Under the pieces are notes generated by a model. It was not told where the DNA came from. It ran no database searches and worked only from the letters and a program-made list of their open reading frames with translations. Source: Chloroflexota bacterium (GTDB taxonomy: Bacteria > Chloroflexota > Dormibacteria > Dormibacterales > Dormibacteraceae). From it: a stretch of DNA of 24,200 nt. Shown piece by piece: positions 6,121 to 13,419 of this stretch (positions within the stretch are counted from its first letter, which is position 1; each line of letters begins with the position of its first letter). A program made the position numbers and the translations under genes. The DNA lies in NCBI GenBank assembly GCA_005880175.1, contig VBJR01000154.1, forward strand, positions 1 through 24,200, written 5' to 3'.

Positions 6121-7158
6121 GGAGAGGTCCGCGACCAGGACGTCGGGTCCCCAGACGGCCTGGCCGGCGGGCCCAGCCGCGACCGTCCTGCCCAGCAGGT
6201 GCTGGTCGTCGAGCCAGGCTTCGGCGAGGAACCGGTCGATCATGGTCTGCGAGTTCGACGCCACGTCGACGACGCTGGTCGCGGTGGCGATCCGGCCGCC
6301 GCAGCCCGTCTCGCCGAACGTGCTGACGAACAGTCGGGTGCCCGACGGATCGATGCCGGCCCCGACGACGGGCAGCTGGTAGCTCCTCGTGATCCGGGCC
6401 CTCCCCGTCACGTAGACCGTCGGCTCGTCCGCGTCCTTCGCCACCCGGATGCCGGCGTGGACGTCCAGCGGCCAGCGGCCGTCGCCGAACAGCGAGGCCT
6501 CGCCTCCCGTGGCGGGATCGACGAGCGACGAGCTCTGCGGGTAGGCTCCGCAGCTCGGACCGAGCCTGACGACGACGATGCCGGCGTCGCTCCACTGGCT
6601 GGCGCTCACGGTGTAGCCGCCGGTCCACGTCCTGACCCGGCTCGGGCGCTGCCCGACGCCGGCGACCCACAGGCTGCTGGTCTGCGGAGCCGGAGGCTCG
6701 GTGGTCGAGTCGACCGTCGTCCACGCCCAGCTGAGGCCGGTGGGAGCCGGGAAGATCGGCTGATCGGCCGCGGCGGTGCCGCGCCCGATCACCGTGCCCG
6801 AGCGGTCGATGACGGCGACGCTGCCGCCGCCGTACGCGAGCAGGTTGGGCCCGTTCGTGACGAGCGCCGGTTTCGTGATCCCGAGGTGGCCCGGGTCGAA
6901 CGACCAGGCGAAGACGCCGTCGGGCGAGACGGCCGCCACCATGCCGTTCGGCGAGCTGACGATGGCGAGCGGCCGCGAGGCCGTCGCCGTCTGCGCCGGG
7001 GAGGTCGGCGACGGATCTGCCGGTGGCGCCGGCGCCGCGGGCGACGGCGTGGGCCGGGCCGCCGGGGGCGTGGAGGCCGCGCGAGCCGGGCCTCCGCCGC
7101 AGGCGGCCGCGGCGAGCAGCAGCCACAGCCCGAGGGTGAGGACGAGGGGGGGTTTCAT
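6121..7158 (-). CDS. Lipoprotein with beta-propeller-like domain, 3' end disrupted
   Basis: From ATG 7158 the product has a lipoprotein signal peptide (LWLLLAAAAC, Cys20), a Pro/Ala/Thr linker to about residue 60, then about 285 residues of short beta-rich repeats (VSPDGVFAWSFD, NGPNLLAYGGGSVAVIDRSG, GIDPSGTRLFVSTFGE) suggesting a surface-anchored propeller. I cannot name its ligand. The natural coding pattern ends at VADLS (codon 346); beyond it the same frame becomes Arg-rich noise without a nearby stop, while good coding continues one frame over with a second signal-peptide sequence. Its own C-terminus and stop seem missing. It lies 49 bases after the Rieske gene on the same strand. A sequencing or assembly error is an alternative. 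Confidence 0.75.
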
Positions 7159-7207
7159 GTCGCCCGTCAGATGCCAGGCGCCGGCGATCTGTTTCAGCCG
7201 GATTCGC

Positions 7208-8110
7208 TCAGGACGTCCCCACGCGCACGCCCAGGCGCGCCAGCCAGCGCCGGTACGCGATGGCCGTCCGGTCCGAGCGCAGGTGCAGCTCGGCCTGCAG
7301 GTCGAGGGGCAGCAGCTCGGGCCGCTGCGACTCGACCACCGGGATGTCCTGGCCGATGATCTCGTCCTGGAACCGGCGGACCTCCTCGTCGGTCTGGTCG
7401 CCGTAGTCCATCGCGACGTACATCCACGCCACCGACTCCCGCTCGCCGGCGGGCGCGACGGTGAAGTACATCGCGAACTGGGGCCCGGCCGACGTCTTGA
7501 CGAAGGCCGCGGTGAGCGGGCGCGGGACCCGGTACGTGTACGTCACGCTGGCGCCCCGGCCCATCCCGTCGGGGTCCGGCTGCCACACCGTGATGTCCCG
7601 CGCCGTGACGCCGTCGGGGCCGATCTCGGCCGTGTAGTCGCCGACCTCGGGGTGGGCCGGATCGCCCAGCAGGCCCTGGTGGACGAACGGGAAGTGCGTG
7701 ACGTCGAGGAAGTTCTCGATCACGCGCGGCGCGCCGGCCCCCGGGTCGCCGAGGGAGACCCAGACCCAGCCGAAGCGCTCGACCGCGCGGTACGTGGTGG
7801 CCCGGGCGGTCGCCGGCGGCGACTGGTCGGGATGGGCCGGGAAGCGGACGCAGCGGCCGTCGGGGTCGTACGTCCAGCCGTGATAGGCGCAGGCGAGCGT
7901 GCCGTCGTGGACCGTTCCCAGAGAGAGCCGGGCCCCCCGGTGGACGCACAGGTCCCGCCAGGCCAGCACCCGCCCGCCGGCGCGCCAGAGGACGAGGTCC
8001 TCGTCGAGCAGGCGGACGCCGGCCGCCCGGCCCTCCACGACGTCGGCCGAGCGGGCGACCACGTGCCAGTCGTCGACCAGCACCGGATCGTCGAGCACGA
8101 GACCGAGCAT
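7208..8110 (-). CDS. Rieske non-haem iron oxygenase, alpha-subunit type
   Basis: A 300-residue protein. The Rieske [2Fe-2S] ligands are Cys55-x-His57 (CVHRG) and Cys74-x2-His77 (CAYHGW). The catalytic domain has ENFLDVTHFPFVH: Asn133, Asp136 (bridging between the two iron sites), and the iron ligands His139 and His144. The conserved GQDIPVVESQRP near residue 250 follows. This arrangement and length resemble the vanillate demethylase/phthalate-type oxygenases, which use electrons from a separate reductase to hydroxylate or demethylate aromatic or related compounds; the substrate is unknown and no reductase gene is in the window. The gene starts 16 bases after the NarL-type regulator stop, so it is probably cotranscribed with the kinase-regulator pair. 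Confidence 0.93.
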   Translation of the reverse strand: MLGLVLDDPVLVDDWHVVARSADVVEGRAAGVRLLDEDLVLWRAGGRVLAWRDLCVHRGARLSLGTVHDGTLACAYHGWTYDPDGRCVRFPAHPDQSPPATARATTYRAVERFGWVWVSLGDPGAGAPRVIENFLDVTHFPFVHQGLLGDPAHPEVGDYTAEIGPDGVTARDITVWQPDPDGMGRGASVTYTYRVPRPLTAAFVKTSAGPQFAMYFTVAPAGERESVAWMYVAMDYGDQTDEEVRRFQDEIIGQDIPVVESQRPELLPLDLQAELHLRSDRTAIAYRRWLARLGVRVGTS

Positions 8111-8126
8111 AGGCCCGGTCCCGGGG

Positions 8127-8789
8127 TCAGGCGCCCGGCACCACCAGGCCGCTCTCGTACGCGGCGACCACCAGCTGGGCCCGGTCCCGCGCGTACAGCT
8201 TCGACATCACCCGGCTCACGTGCGTCTTGACCGTCGCCGGGCTGACGAACAGCTCGCCCGCGATCTCGTCGTTGCTCTTGCCCTGGCCGACCAGCGTCAG
8301 CACCTCGCGCTCGCGGTCGGTCAGGCCGTCCAGCTCGCGGGCCGAGACGCGCCGCTGCGACGGGCGGCCGGCGAACGTCGCGATCAGCCGGCTCGTGACG
8401 GACGGCGACAGCAGCGCCTCGCCGCCCGCCACCACGCGGATGGCGCGCAGCAGGTCGGCCGGCTCCACGTCCTTGAGCAGGAAGCCGCTGGCCCCCGCTC
8501 GCAGCGCCTCGAACACGTACTCGTCGGCCTCGAACGTGGTCAGCACCAGGACGCGGCAGCCGGCCAGGTCAGCGTCGTCCGCGATCCGCCGGGTCGCCGC
8601 GATCCCGTCCAGCACGGGCATCCGGATGTCCATCAGCACCACGTCCGGCCGCTCCGAGCGGGCCAGCGCGACCGCCTCCTCCCCGTTGCCGGCCTCGCCC
8701 GCCACCGCGATGTCGGGCGCGCTCTCGATCAGCACCCGGAAGCCGGCGCGCACCAGCGCCTGGTCGTCCGCCAGCAGCACCCGGATCAC
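8127..8789 (-). CDS. NarL/LuxR-family response regulator
   Basis: A 220-residue protein with a receiver domain at 1-120 (acidic pair in LLADDQ, phosphoacceptor Asp54 in VVLMDIRMP) and a C-terminal LuxR helix-turn-helix (LTDREREVLTLVGQGKSNDE and VSPATVKTHVSRVMSKLYAR). Phosphorylated by its partner kinase, it would dimerise and bind an inverted repeat. Its start overlaps the kinase stop by four bases, so the two are translationally coupled. The perfectly placed target candidate is the inverted repeat at 9965-9994, between the kinase gene and the divergent ABC transporter operon. Confidence 0.96.
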   Translation of the reverse strand: MIRVLLADDQALVRAGFRVLIESAPDIAVAGEAGNGEEAVALARSERPDVVLMDIRMPVLDGIAATRRIADDADLAGCRVLVLTTFEADEYVFEALRAGASGFLLKDVEPADLLRAIRVVAGGEALLSPSVTSRLIATFAGRPSQRRVSARELDGLTDREREVLTLVGQGKSNDEIAGELFVSPATVKTHVSRVMSKLYARDRAQLVVAAYESGLVVPGA

Positions 8790-9925
8790 GCGGTCCCGGC
8801 CTCCAGCGGCAGGGTCGCCCGCACCGCGAAGCCGCCCTCGGGCCGGGCGCCGGCCTCCAGGCTGCCACCGGCCGCCCGGACCCGCTCGCCCATGCCGGAC
8901 AGGCCCTGGCCGGCGCCCTGGCGAGCCTCAGCCGCCGCGGTCGCCCGGCCGTCGTCGGCAACCTCCACGACGAGCGCGTCCGCCCGGCGGCGGACCGTCA
9001 CGGTGGCGGCGGCGCCGGGCGCGTGCCGGACCACGTTGGTCAGGCCCTCCTGGATCACGCGGTACGCGGTCAGGTCGATCGACGGGGGCAGCGGCCAGCC
9101 GTTCTCCGCCTCCAGGTCGAGGGCCACCTGGACGCCGGTCCGGCGCACGTTGTCGGCGAGCGCCGGCACCTGGGCCAACCCGGCCACCGGCGAGCGCGGC
9201 TCCGCGTCGTCGCTCTGCCGGAGCAGGCCCAGGATCGAGCGGAGGTCGCGGAGGGCGTCGCGGCTGACGCCCTTGATCGCGACCAGGGCGGCCCGCGCCT
9301 CCTCGGGCCGCTCGTCCATCACGTGGACCGCGACGCCCGCCTGCACGTTGATCATCGAGATGCTGTGCGACACCACGTCGTGCAGCTCCCGGGCGATGCG
9401 CAGCCGTTCCTCGGCCAGGCGACGCTGGGCCTCCGCCTCGTGTGCCTCCGCCGCGCGGGCGTTCGCCCTGGCGCGCGACTCCGCGAGGGCCTGGCCGACG
9501 ACCAGCGCGCCGAGGAGGATGAGCGCGAAGGGCAGGCCGGCCAGCGGATCGGCCGGGTAGCCGGGCCACCCGGCCGCGGAGAAGAGGACGACGATCAGCG
9601 TGCCGAACACCATCGCCCGCAGCCGGGAGTTGGCGGCGGCCGACAGGTACGCCGTCACGCCCAGACCGACGAAGAACGTGCCGTCGTACGGGTAGCCCAG
9701 TCCGAGGTACGCGCTGGTGGCGGCCAGCGACGCCGCCAGCGCGGGCGCCGGCCAGCGGCGGGCGAACCCGCTGGCCCCGGCCGCGATCACGAGCAGGACG
9801 ACCGCCAGCAGGTCCACGGGCCGGCCGGTGCGGTGGGCGCCGGCGCCGCTGCCGCCGAGGGTGACGAGCTCGGTCAGCGCGACGGTCACCAGCGGCCATC
9901 CCCAGCGCGAGGCGACGGTGCTCAC
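8786..9925 (-). CDS. DesK/NarX-like sensor histidine kinase
   Basis: A 379-residue kinase from GTG 9925. About five or six hydrophobic segments fill residues 10-145 with almost no extracellular domain, suggesting sensing in or at the membrane. A short coiled-coil-like segment (AEAHEAEAQRRLAEERLRIA) precedes the HisKA_3 dimerisation motif RELHDVVSHS with phosphorylated His182. The C-terminal HATPase_c domain has the N-box (EGLTNVVRHA) and GLSGMGER G-box. The start is supported by TACGAT seven bases upstream. Kinase and regulator divergent from an ABC transporter is the common pattern of cell-envelope or antibiotic stress systems; regulation of that transporter is inferred. Confidence 0.94.
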   Translation of the reverse strand: MSTVASRWGWPLVTVALTELVTLGGSGAGAHRTGRPVDLLAVVLLVIAAGASGFARRWPAPALAASLAATSAYLGLGYPYDGTFFVGLGVTAYLSAAANSRLRAMVFGTLIVVLFSAAGWPGYPADPLAGLPFALILLGALVVGQALAESRARANARAAEAHEAEAQRRLAEERLRIARELHDVVSHSISMINVQAGVAVHVMDERPEEARAALVAIKGVSRDALRDLRSILGLLRQSDDAEPRSPVAGLAQVPALADNVRRTGVQVALDLEAENGWPLPPSIDLTAYRVIQEGLTNVVRHAPGAAATVTVRRRADALVVEVADDGRATAAAEARQGAGQGLSGMGERVRAAGGSLEAGARPEGGFAVRATLPLEAGTA

Positions 9926-9940
9926 GGCCGCGATCGTATC
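9926..9940 (-). promoter_or_regulatory. Leaderless-type -10 box for the sensor kinase gene
   Basis: On the minus strand TACGAT (complement of 9933-9938) is followed by CGCGGCC and the GTG start. The same TACGATCG sequence forms the -10 region of the dnaN gene at the left end. Confidence 0.5.
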
Positions 9941-9964
9941 GCCGCCCCGCCGGCCCGTCGTCAC

Positions 9965-9994
9965 CCCCTGGTCGTATTCACGTACGACCGGGGG
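9965..9994. promoter_or_regulatory. Inverted-repeat operator candidate between kinase and ABC transporter
   Basis: CCCCTGGTCGTA (9965-9976) and TACGACCGGGGG (9983-9994) form 12-bp arms with one mismatch and a 6-bp spacer. It lies in the 181-bp divergent region, 39 bp from the kinase start. Two-fold sites of this size suit NarL-type regulators, and this is the only strong dyad in the region. Confidence 0.55.
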
Positions 9995-10106
9995 AGTACG
10001 CGCGGAACCACCCGGCGGTCGGACGACGGCTACGGGAGCCGGCCGAGATGCTGCGGGCCACGGCGGGCGGATCGCCGAACCAGCACGGGAGGTCCGAAAG
10101 CACCCC

Positions 10107-11303
10107 ATGAAGGAGATCCTTCGCAACCTGCTGCGGCGCAAGATGCGCTCGGCGCTGACGATCTCGGGGATCGTCATCGGCATCTTCGCGCTGACCACGA
10201 TGGGCGCCCTGGCCGAGCACTTCAACTCGCTGCTGAACGTCGGCGTCCAGTACGCGGGCAGCTCGATCTCGGTCAAGGCGCCGGCCGAGCAGGCCGGCGG
10301 CCTGCTGCCGCTGGGCAAGCGCGACGAGCTGGCCCGGGTGCCGGGCGTGGCCGCCGTGTACCCCGCGTACCAGGTGGCGGCGGACCCCAGCAGCACCGCC
10401 ATCAACCTCGGCGCCCCGACGATGATCACGAACGAGCAGCGCGGGGTGAGCGCGTACGGCATGCCGGCCACGACGTTCGCGGCCGGGCGCGACCTCGCCC
10501 CGGGCGCGCGCGGCGAGGTGATCCTCGGCAGCTCCATGGCCACCACGTACGGCAAGCACGTCGGGGACACGTTCGACCTGCCGGTCGCGCCGGCGCACCC
10601 CCGGCCCGACTTCGTCAACCACCGCTTCACCGTGGTCGGCGTCCTGGCCAGGACCGGCACGCCGGTCGACACGTTCGCCTCGGTCAGCGACGCGGACGCC
10701 CGCATGCTCCTGGCGGACACGCTGCCGCCGGCCATGCGGTCGGCGATCGACGTGGACACGATGGCGCAGGGCTTCGCGGTCTACGCCCCCAGGGGGACGT
10801 CGCTCGCCCGGCTCGACGCGATCGCCCAGCGGATCGACGACACGGTGCCCGGCGTCGAGGCGCCGAAGCCGTCCGCCCAGGTCGCCAGCTTCAAGTCGGC
10901 CAGCACCACGTTCACGGCGGTGTTCACCGGCGCCGCGATCCTGGCCCTGGTGATCGGTGGCCTGTCCGTGGTCAACACGATGATCATGGCCGTCAACGAG
11001 CGGATCCGCGAGATCGGGCTCAAGAAGGCGGTGGGCGCCCACACCGGCCAGGTGATGCGCGACTACCTGCTGGAGGCGGCGACGATCGGCGCCGTCGGCG
11101 GGCTGGTGGGGTACGGCCTGGGCCTCGGGCTCACCACGCTGGTGACGGCCGCCGGCGGCAGCAGCCTCGACATCTTCCTCGTCACCCCCCGGCTGAGCGC
11201 GATCGCGCTCGGGTTCGCGGTGGCGATGGCGACCCTGGCCGGCATCCTCCCCGCCCTGCGCGCGGCGCGGCTCGACCCCGTCACCGCGCTGCGCAGCCTC
11301 TAA
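10107..11303 (+). CDS. MacB/FtsX-like ABC transporter permease
   Basis: A 398-residue permease with the MacB topology: a short cytoplasmic start (MKEILRNLLRRKMRSAL), one membrane helix at about 18-36, a large extracytoplasmic domain to about residue 268, then three helices near 270-293, 318-345 and 360-385. The cytoplasmic loop NERIREIGLKKAVGA contacts the ATPase, and the end ARLDPVTALRSL is the classic FtsX-family C-terminus. These permeases work by mechanotransmission, exporting peptides, antibiotics or lipoproteins or signalling envelope stress. GGGAGG lies about 13 bases upstream of the ATG. The ATPase gene follows after 15 bases. Confidence 0.95.
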   Translation: MKEILRNLLRRKMRSALTISGIVIGIFALTTMGALAEHFNSLLNVGVQYAGSSISVKAPAEQAGGLLPLGKRDELARVPGVAAVYPAYQVAADPSSTAINLGAPTMITNEQRGVSAYGMPATTFAAGRDLAPGARGEVILGSSMATTYGKHVGDTFDLPVAPAHPRPDFVNHRFTVVGVLARTGTPVDTFASVSDADARMLLADTLPPAMRSAIDVDTMAQGFAVYAPRGTSLARLDAIAQRIDDTVPGVEAPKPSAQVASFKSASTTFTAVFTGAAILALVIGGLSVVNTMIMAVNERIREIGLKKAVGAHTGQVMRDYLLEAATIGAVGGLVGYGLGLGLTTLVTAAGGSSLDIFLVTPRLSAIALGFAVAMATLAGILPALRAARLDPVTALRSL

Positions 11304-11318
11304 CAGGAGATCAGTGAG

Positions 11319-12020
11319 ATGGCAGACATCCAGCTCGTCCACCTGACCCGCACCTATCGCCAGGGCTCCCACACCGTCACCGCCCTGGCCGGCGTGGACC
11401 TCCGGATCGCCAGCGGCGAGTTCACCGCGATCGTGGGCCGGTCCGGCAGCGGCAAGACCACCCTCCTCGACCTGGCCGGGCTGCTCCTGCGGCCGACCTC
11501 GGGCACCGTGCTGCTCGACGGCGAGGACACCGCGACGCTGAGCGACGGCCGGCGGGCCGACCTCCGGGCCCGGCGCCTCGGGTTCATCTTCCAGGAGTAC
11601 AACCTCCTGCCCGGGCTGAACGTGATCGAGAACGTGCTGCTGGCCAGCCGGTACGGCGGCGCCGACCGGCGCGAGAGCCGGCGCCGGGCGCTGGAGCTGC
11701 TGGAGCTCGTCGGCCTGCGGGACCGGCTGCACCACCGGCCGGACCAGCTGTCCGGCGGTCAGCAGCAGCGGGTCGCCATCGCGCGGGCGCTGGTCAACCG
11801 GCCGGCCCTGGTGCTGGGCGACGAGCCCACCGGCGCGGTGGACAGCCAGACGTCCGACGAGCTGGTCGGGCTGATGCGCCGGCTCAACCGCGAGGAGGGC
11901 GTGACGTTCGTGGTCGTGACGCACGACCTGGACCTGGCGGCCAGGGCGGACCGGATCGTGCGCCTGGCGGACGGCCGGGTGGTGGCCGACGACCGGGTGC
12001 CGCTCGCGGTCACCGCGTGA
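11319..12020 (+). CDS. MacB/LolD-like ABC transporter ATP-binding protein
   Basis: A 233-residue ATPase with every functional motif: Walker A GRSGSGKT (40-47), Q-loop Gln92 (FIFQEYNLLPGL), signature LSGGQQQR (144-151), Walker B LVLGDEP (164-170) and the switch His in VVVTHD. It powers the adjacent permease. AGGAG lies nine bases before the ATG. The pair is most likely an efflux or envelope-stress transporter controlled by the divergently encoded kinase and NarL-type regulator; the substrate cannot be read from the sequence. Confidence 0.97.
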   Translation: MADIQLVHLTRTYRQGSHTVTALAGVDLRIASGEFTAIVGRSGSGKTTLLDLAGLLLRPTSGTVLLDGEDTATLSDGRRADLRARRLGFIFQEYNLLPGLNVIENVLLASRYGGADRRESRRRALELLELVGLRDRLHHRPDQLSGGQQQRVAIARALVNRPALVLGDEPTGAVDSQTSDELVGLMRRLNREEGVTFVVVTHDLDLAARADRIVRLADGRVVADDRVPLAVTA

Positions 12021-12055
12021 CGAGGGCTCGCGAGAGACGGCGGCGGACGTCCTGG

Positions 12056-12085
12056 GGGCGAGGAGCGCCCGGGACGTCCTCGCCC
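12056..12085 (+). terminator. Stem-loop after the ABC transporter operon
   Basis: GGGCGAGGA (12056-12064) pairs perfectly with TCCTCGCCC (12077-12085) around a 12-nt loop, 36 bases after the ATPase stop codon. There is no U-tract. GGACGTCCT is also directly repeated here. Confidence 0.45.
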
Positions 12086-12268
12086 GGGCGCGGTGGCCAG
12101 GCGTCGGCCAGCCACGCGTTCCTACCCTCCGGCTCATTCGCTCCCGCTCTGCCATGAGGGCAGGCCAGGCCGCTGGCACCCCGGCTGGCGTCGTGATGTA
12201 CGCCGGGAGAGAACTGAGGCGTGCGGCGATCGCAGGTGTGCCGCAGTCGGCCCGTAGGCGTGCGGAGA

Positions 12269-12338
12269 GACGTTGAAGTATCGGAAGTTCAACCTCTCCT
12301 TGGCTCCGGAGACGTGCAAGTATCGATGGTTCAACGTC
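12269..12338. repeat. 70-bp hairpin made of two 22-nt dyads 42 bp apart
   Basis: Arms 12269-12299 and 12308-12338 pair at most of 31 positions around an 8-nt loop. Each arm holds a smaller dyad: GTTGAA to TTCAAC at 12272-12293 (centre 12282.5) and GTGCAA to TTCAAC at 12314-12335 (centre 12324.5). The centres are exactly 42 bp apart. The dyad sequence recurs in the element at 22333-22398, in the opposite orientation. It is AT-richer than its surroundings. Confidence 0.85.
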
Positions 12339-12386
12339 TCCGTCGCCGGCGGAGCAGACGTTCTGGCCGACGCCAGCCGGCAGGGT

Positions 12387-12426
12387 CCCATCCTGGCCGG
12401 GCGCCCCAGCGCCCGGCCAGAATGGG
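12387..12426. repeat. Strong GC hairpin within the MITE-like element
   Basis: CTGGCCGGGCGC (12393-12404) pairs perfectly with GCGCCCGGCCAG (12409-12420) over a CCCA loop, and CCCAT/ATGGG extend the stem outside one mismatch. It forms a separate branch between the 13-bp inner stem and the right terminal repeat. It might terminate transcription from either side. Confidence 0.75.
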
Positions 12427-12555
12427 TGCCGGGGTGCCAGCGGCCTCGCCTGAGTTTCACATGGCGGAGGGGAGCGTCTGAGCCGGAGGTTGGGAATGCG
12501 TGGACGGCCGGCGACGAGTCACCCCATCCGAGCCTGCGGCGCGTGCGCCCGGCCG

Positions 12556-13098
12556 CTACTTGGCCAGGGCGGCGCGCTTGCCGCGGGCGGCGTCCGCCGG
12601 CCGCGCGGTCCAGCCGTACACGACGCCGCGGATCGCGATGCCGCCCGGGCCGACCTTCCAGCGCTGGCGCGCCGCGGCGGCCTCGGCCAGCTCCAGGAAG
12701 CCGGCGGCCGCCGAGCCGGTCGGCGCCCAGGCCCGCAGGGCGGGCGGGTTCGAGCGCTGGGCGAGGTCCTGCCGCACCAGCTCGAGGAGCTGGCGGCCGA
12801 CGCCGCGCCGGCGCTGCTCGGGCATCACGTAGAGCCGCCGCAGCTCGACCAGGTGGCCGCCGTCGCCGACCATCAGCCCGGTCACCTGGGCGAAGCCGAC
12901 GATCCGGCCCTCGCGCTCGGTGACGTACAGGAGGTTGCCGTCGTCCAGGTCCTCGAGCAGACGCAGGGCCAGCTCGGGGGACGACAGCTCCTCGTCGTCG
13001 TGCAGGGCGGGCAGGTCACGCTGGGCCTCGCGGTTGGCCGCGACGGTCAGCCGCGCCACCGCGGCGACGTCCGCGAGCGTCGCCCTTCGGACGACCAT
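12556..13098 (-). CDS. GNAT-family N-acetyltransferase
   Basis: A 180-residue protein from ATG 13098 with the full GNAT fold. The N-terminal strand and helix are MVVRRATLADVAAVARLTV. A central strand (GRIVGFAQVTGLM) is followed by motif A, VELRRLYVMPEQRRRGVGRQLL (split here as VELRRLYVMPEQ and RRRGVGRQLL, about 83-104), whose RRGVG loop binds the acetyl-CoA pyrophosphate. The C-terminal part, with AAAGFLELAEAAAARQRW, fits motif B. The acceptor is unknown: small-molecule, peptide or antibiotic amines are all possible. It is isolated, with the structured element on one side and a 300-bp non-coding gap on the other. Confidence 0.93.
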   Translation of the reverse strand: MVVRRATLADVAAVARLTVAANREAQRDLPALHDDEELSSPELALRLLEDLDDGNLLYVTEREGRIVGFAQVTGLMVGDGGHLVELRRLYVMPEQRRRGVGRQLLELVRQDLAQRSNPPALRAWAPTGSAAAGFLELAEAAAARQRWKVGPGGIAIRGVVYGWTARPADAARGKRAALAK

Positions 13099-13399
13099 CT
13101 CAGCGGCTGGCGGTGGTTATGGCCGCCGTCCCGGCCCGAAGACCGGGGACGGCGACCATTGAGAGAGGGAGGATGTCAACTTGTTCCCAGGAGGGCACCG
13201 CCGCCCTGGCCGGTGCGCACGGGTGGAGGCGACCGGCCGGCGGCGGCAAGAGAAGGGGGAGGCCGCGGCCCGCGGGCTTCACGAAGTTCGCCAACTGGGG
13301 TGATCCTCCTGGGGTGGTACGAGTCCGCTTCAACCGCGACCACCCCATTGCACCTCCCATCCCTTGGAGGACCGTTACGCCGGGCTTAGAGGAGCATAA
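13099..13399. other. 300-bp non-coding gap with several inverted repeats
   Basis: No convincing gene is seen on either strand. The gap holds a hairpin GCCGTCCC/GGGACGGC (13125-13153) 27 bases upstream of the GNAT start. It also holds a perfect 9-bp inverted repeat TGGGGTGGT/ACCACCCCA (13310-13318, 13339-13347), and a direct near-repeat of TGGGGTGRT at about 13296. The composition is more mixed than in coding DNA. It could be a GNAT leader or the remains of an inserted element. Confidence 0.4.
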
Positions 13400-13419
13400 G
13401 AATCGGCGCGGGCCGATTC
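13400..13419 (-). terminator. Rho-independent-like terminator after the MprB-like kinase
   Basis: GAATCGGC (13400-13407) pairs perfectly with GCCGATTC (13412-13419) over a 4-nt loop. The hairpin overlaps the kinase stop codon, and on the minus strand it runs into TTCTTAT, a modest U-rich tail that is rare in this GC-rich window. Confidence 0.6.

Larger units (their letters stand above)
12102..12516. mobile_element. MITE-like structured non-coding element with ~85-bp imperfect terminal inverted repeats
   Basis: The segment 12102-12185 matches the reverse complement of 12428-12516. The inner 19 bases are identical (AGGCCGCTGGCACCCCGGC at 12167-12185), CTCCGGCTCA is shared further out, and GGCC..CCACGC lies near the outer edge. 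Inside are a 13-bp perfect stem (CCGGCTGGCGTCG at 12181-12193 with its complement at 12368-12380) that encloses the 42-bp-spaced hairpin, and a separate strong hairpin at 12387-12426. There is no credible gene inside and no clear target-site duplication. It lies between convergent genes. A miniature inverted-repeat element is the simplest reading; a large structured RNA or complex terminator is the alternative. Confidence 0.6.

Noticed and set aside
9023..11317. Long plus-strand frame of 764 codons over the kinase and permease genes
   Set aside because: It is antisense to the kinase, and in the wrong frame over the permease, where the true frame gives membrane helices and the FtsX signature.
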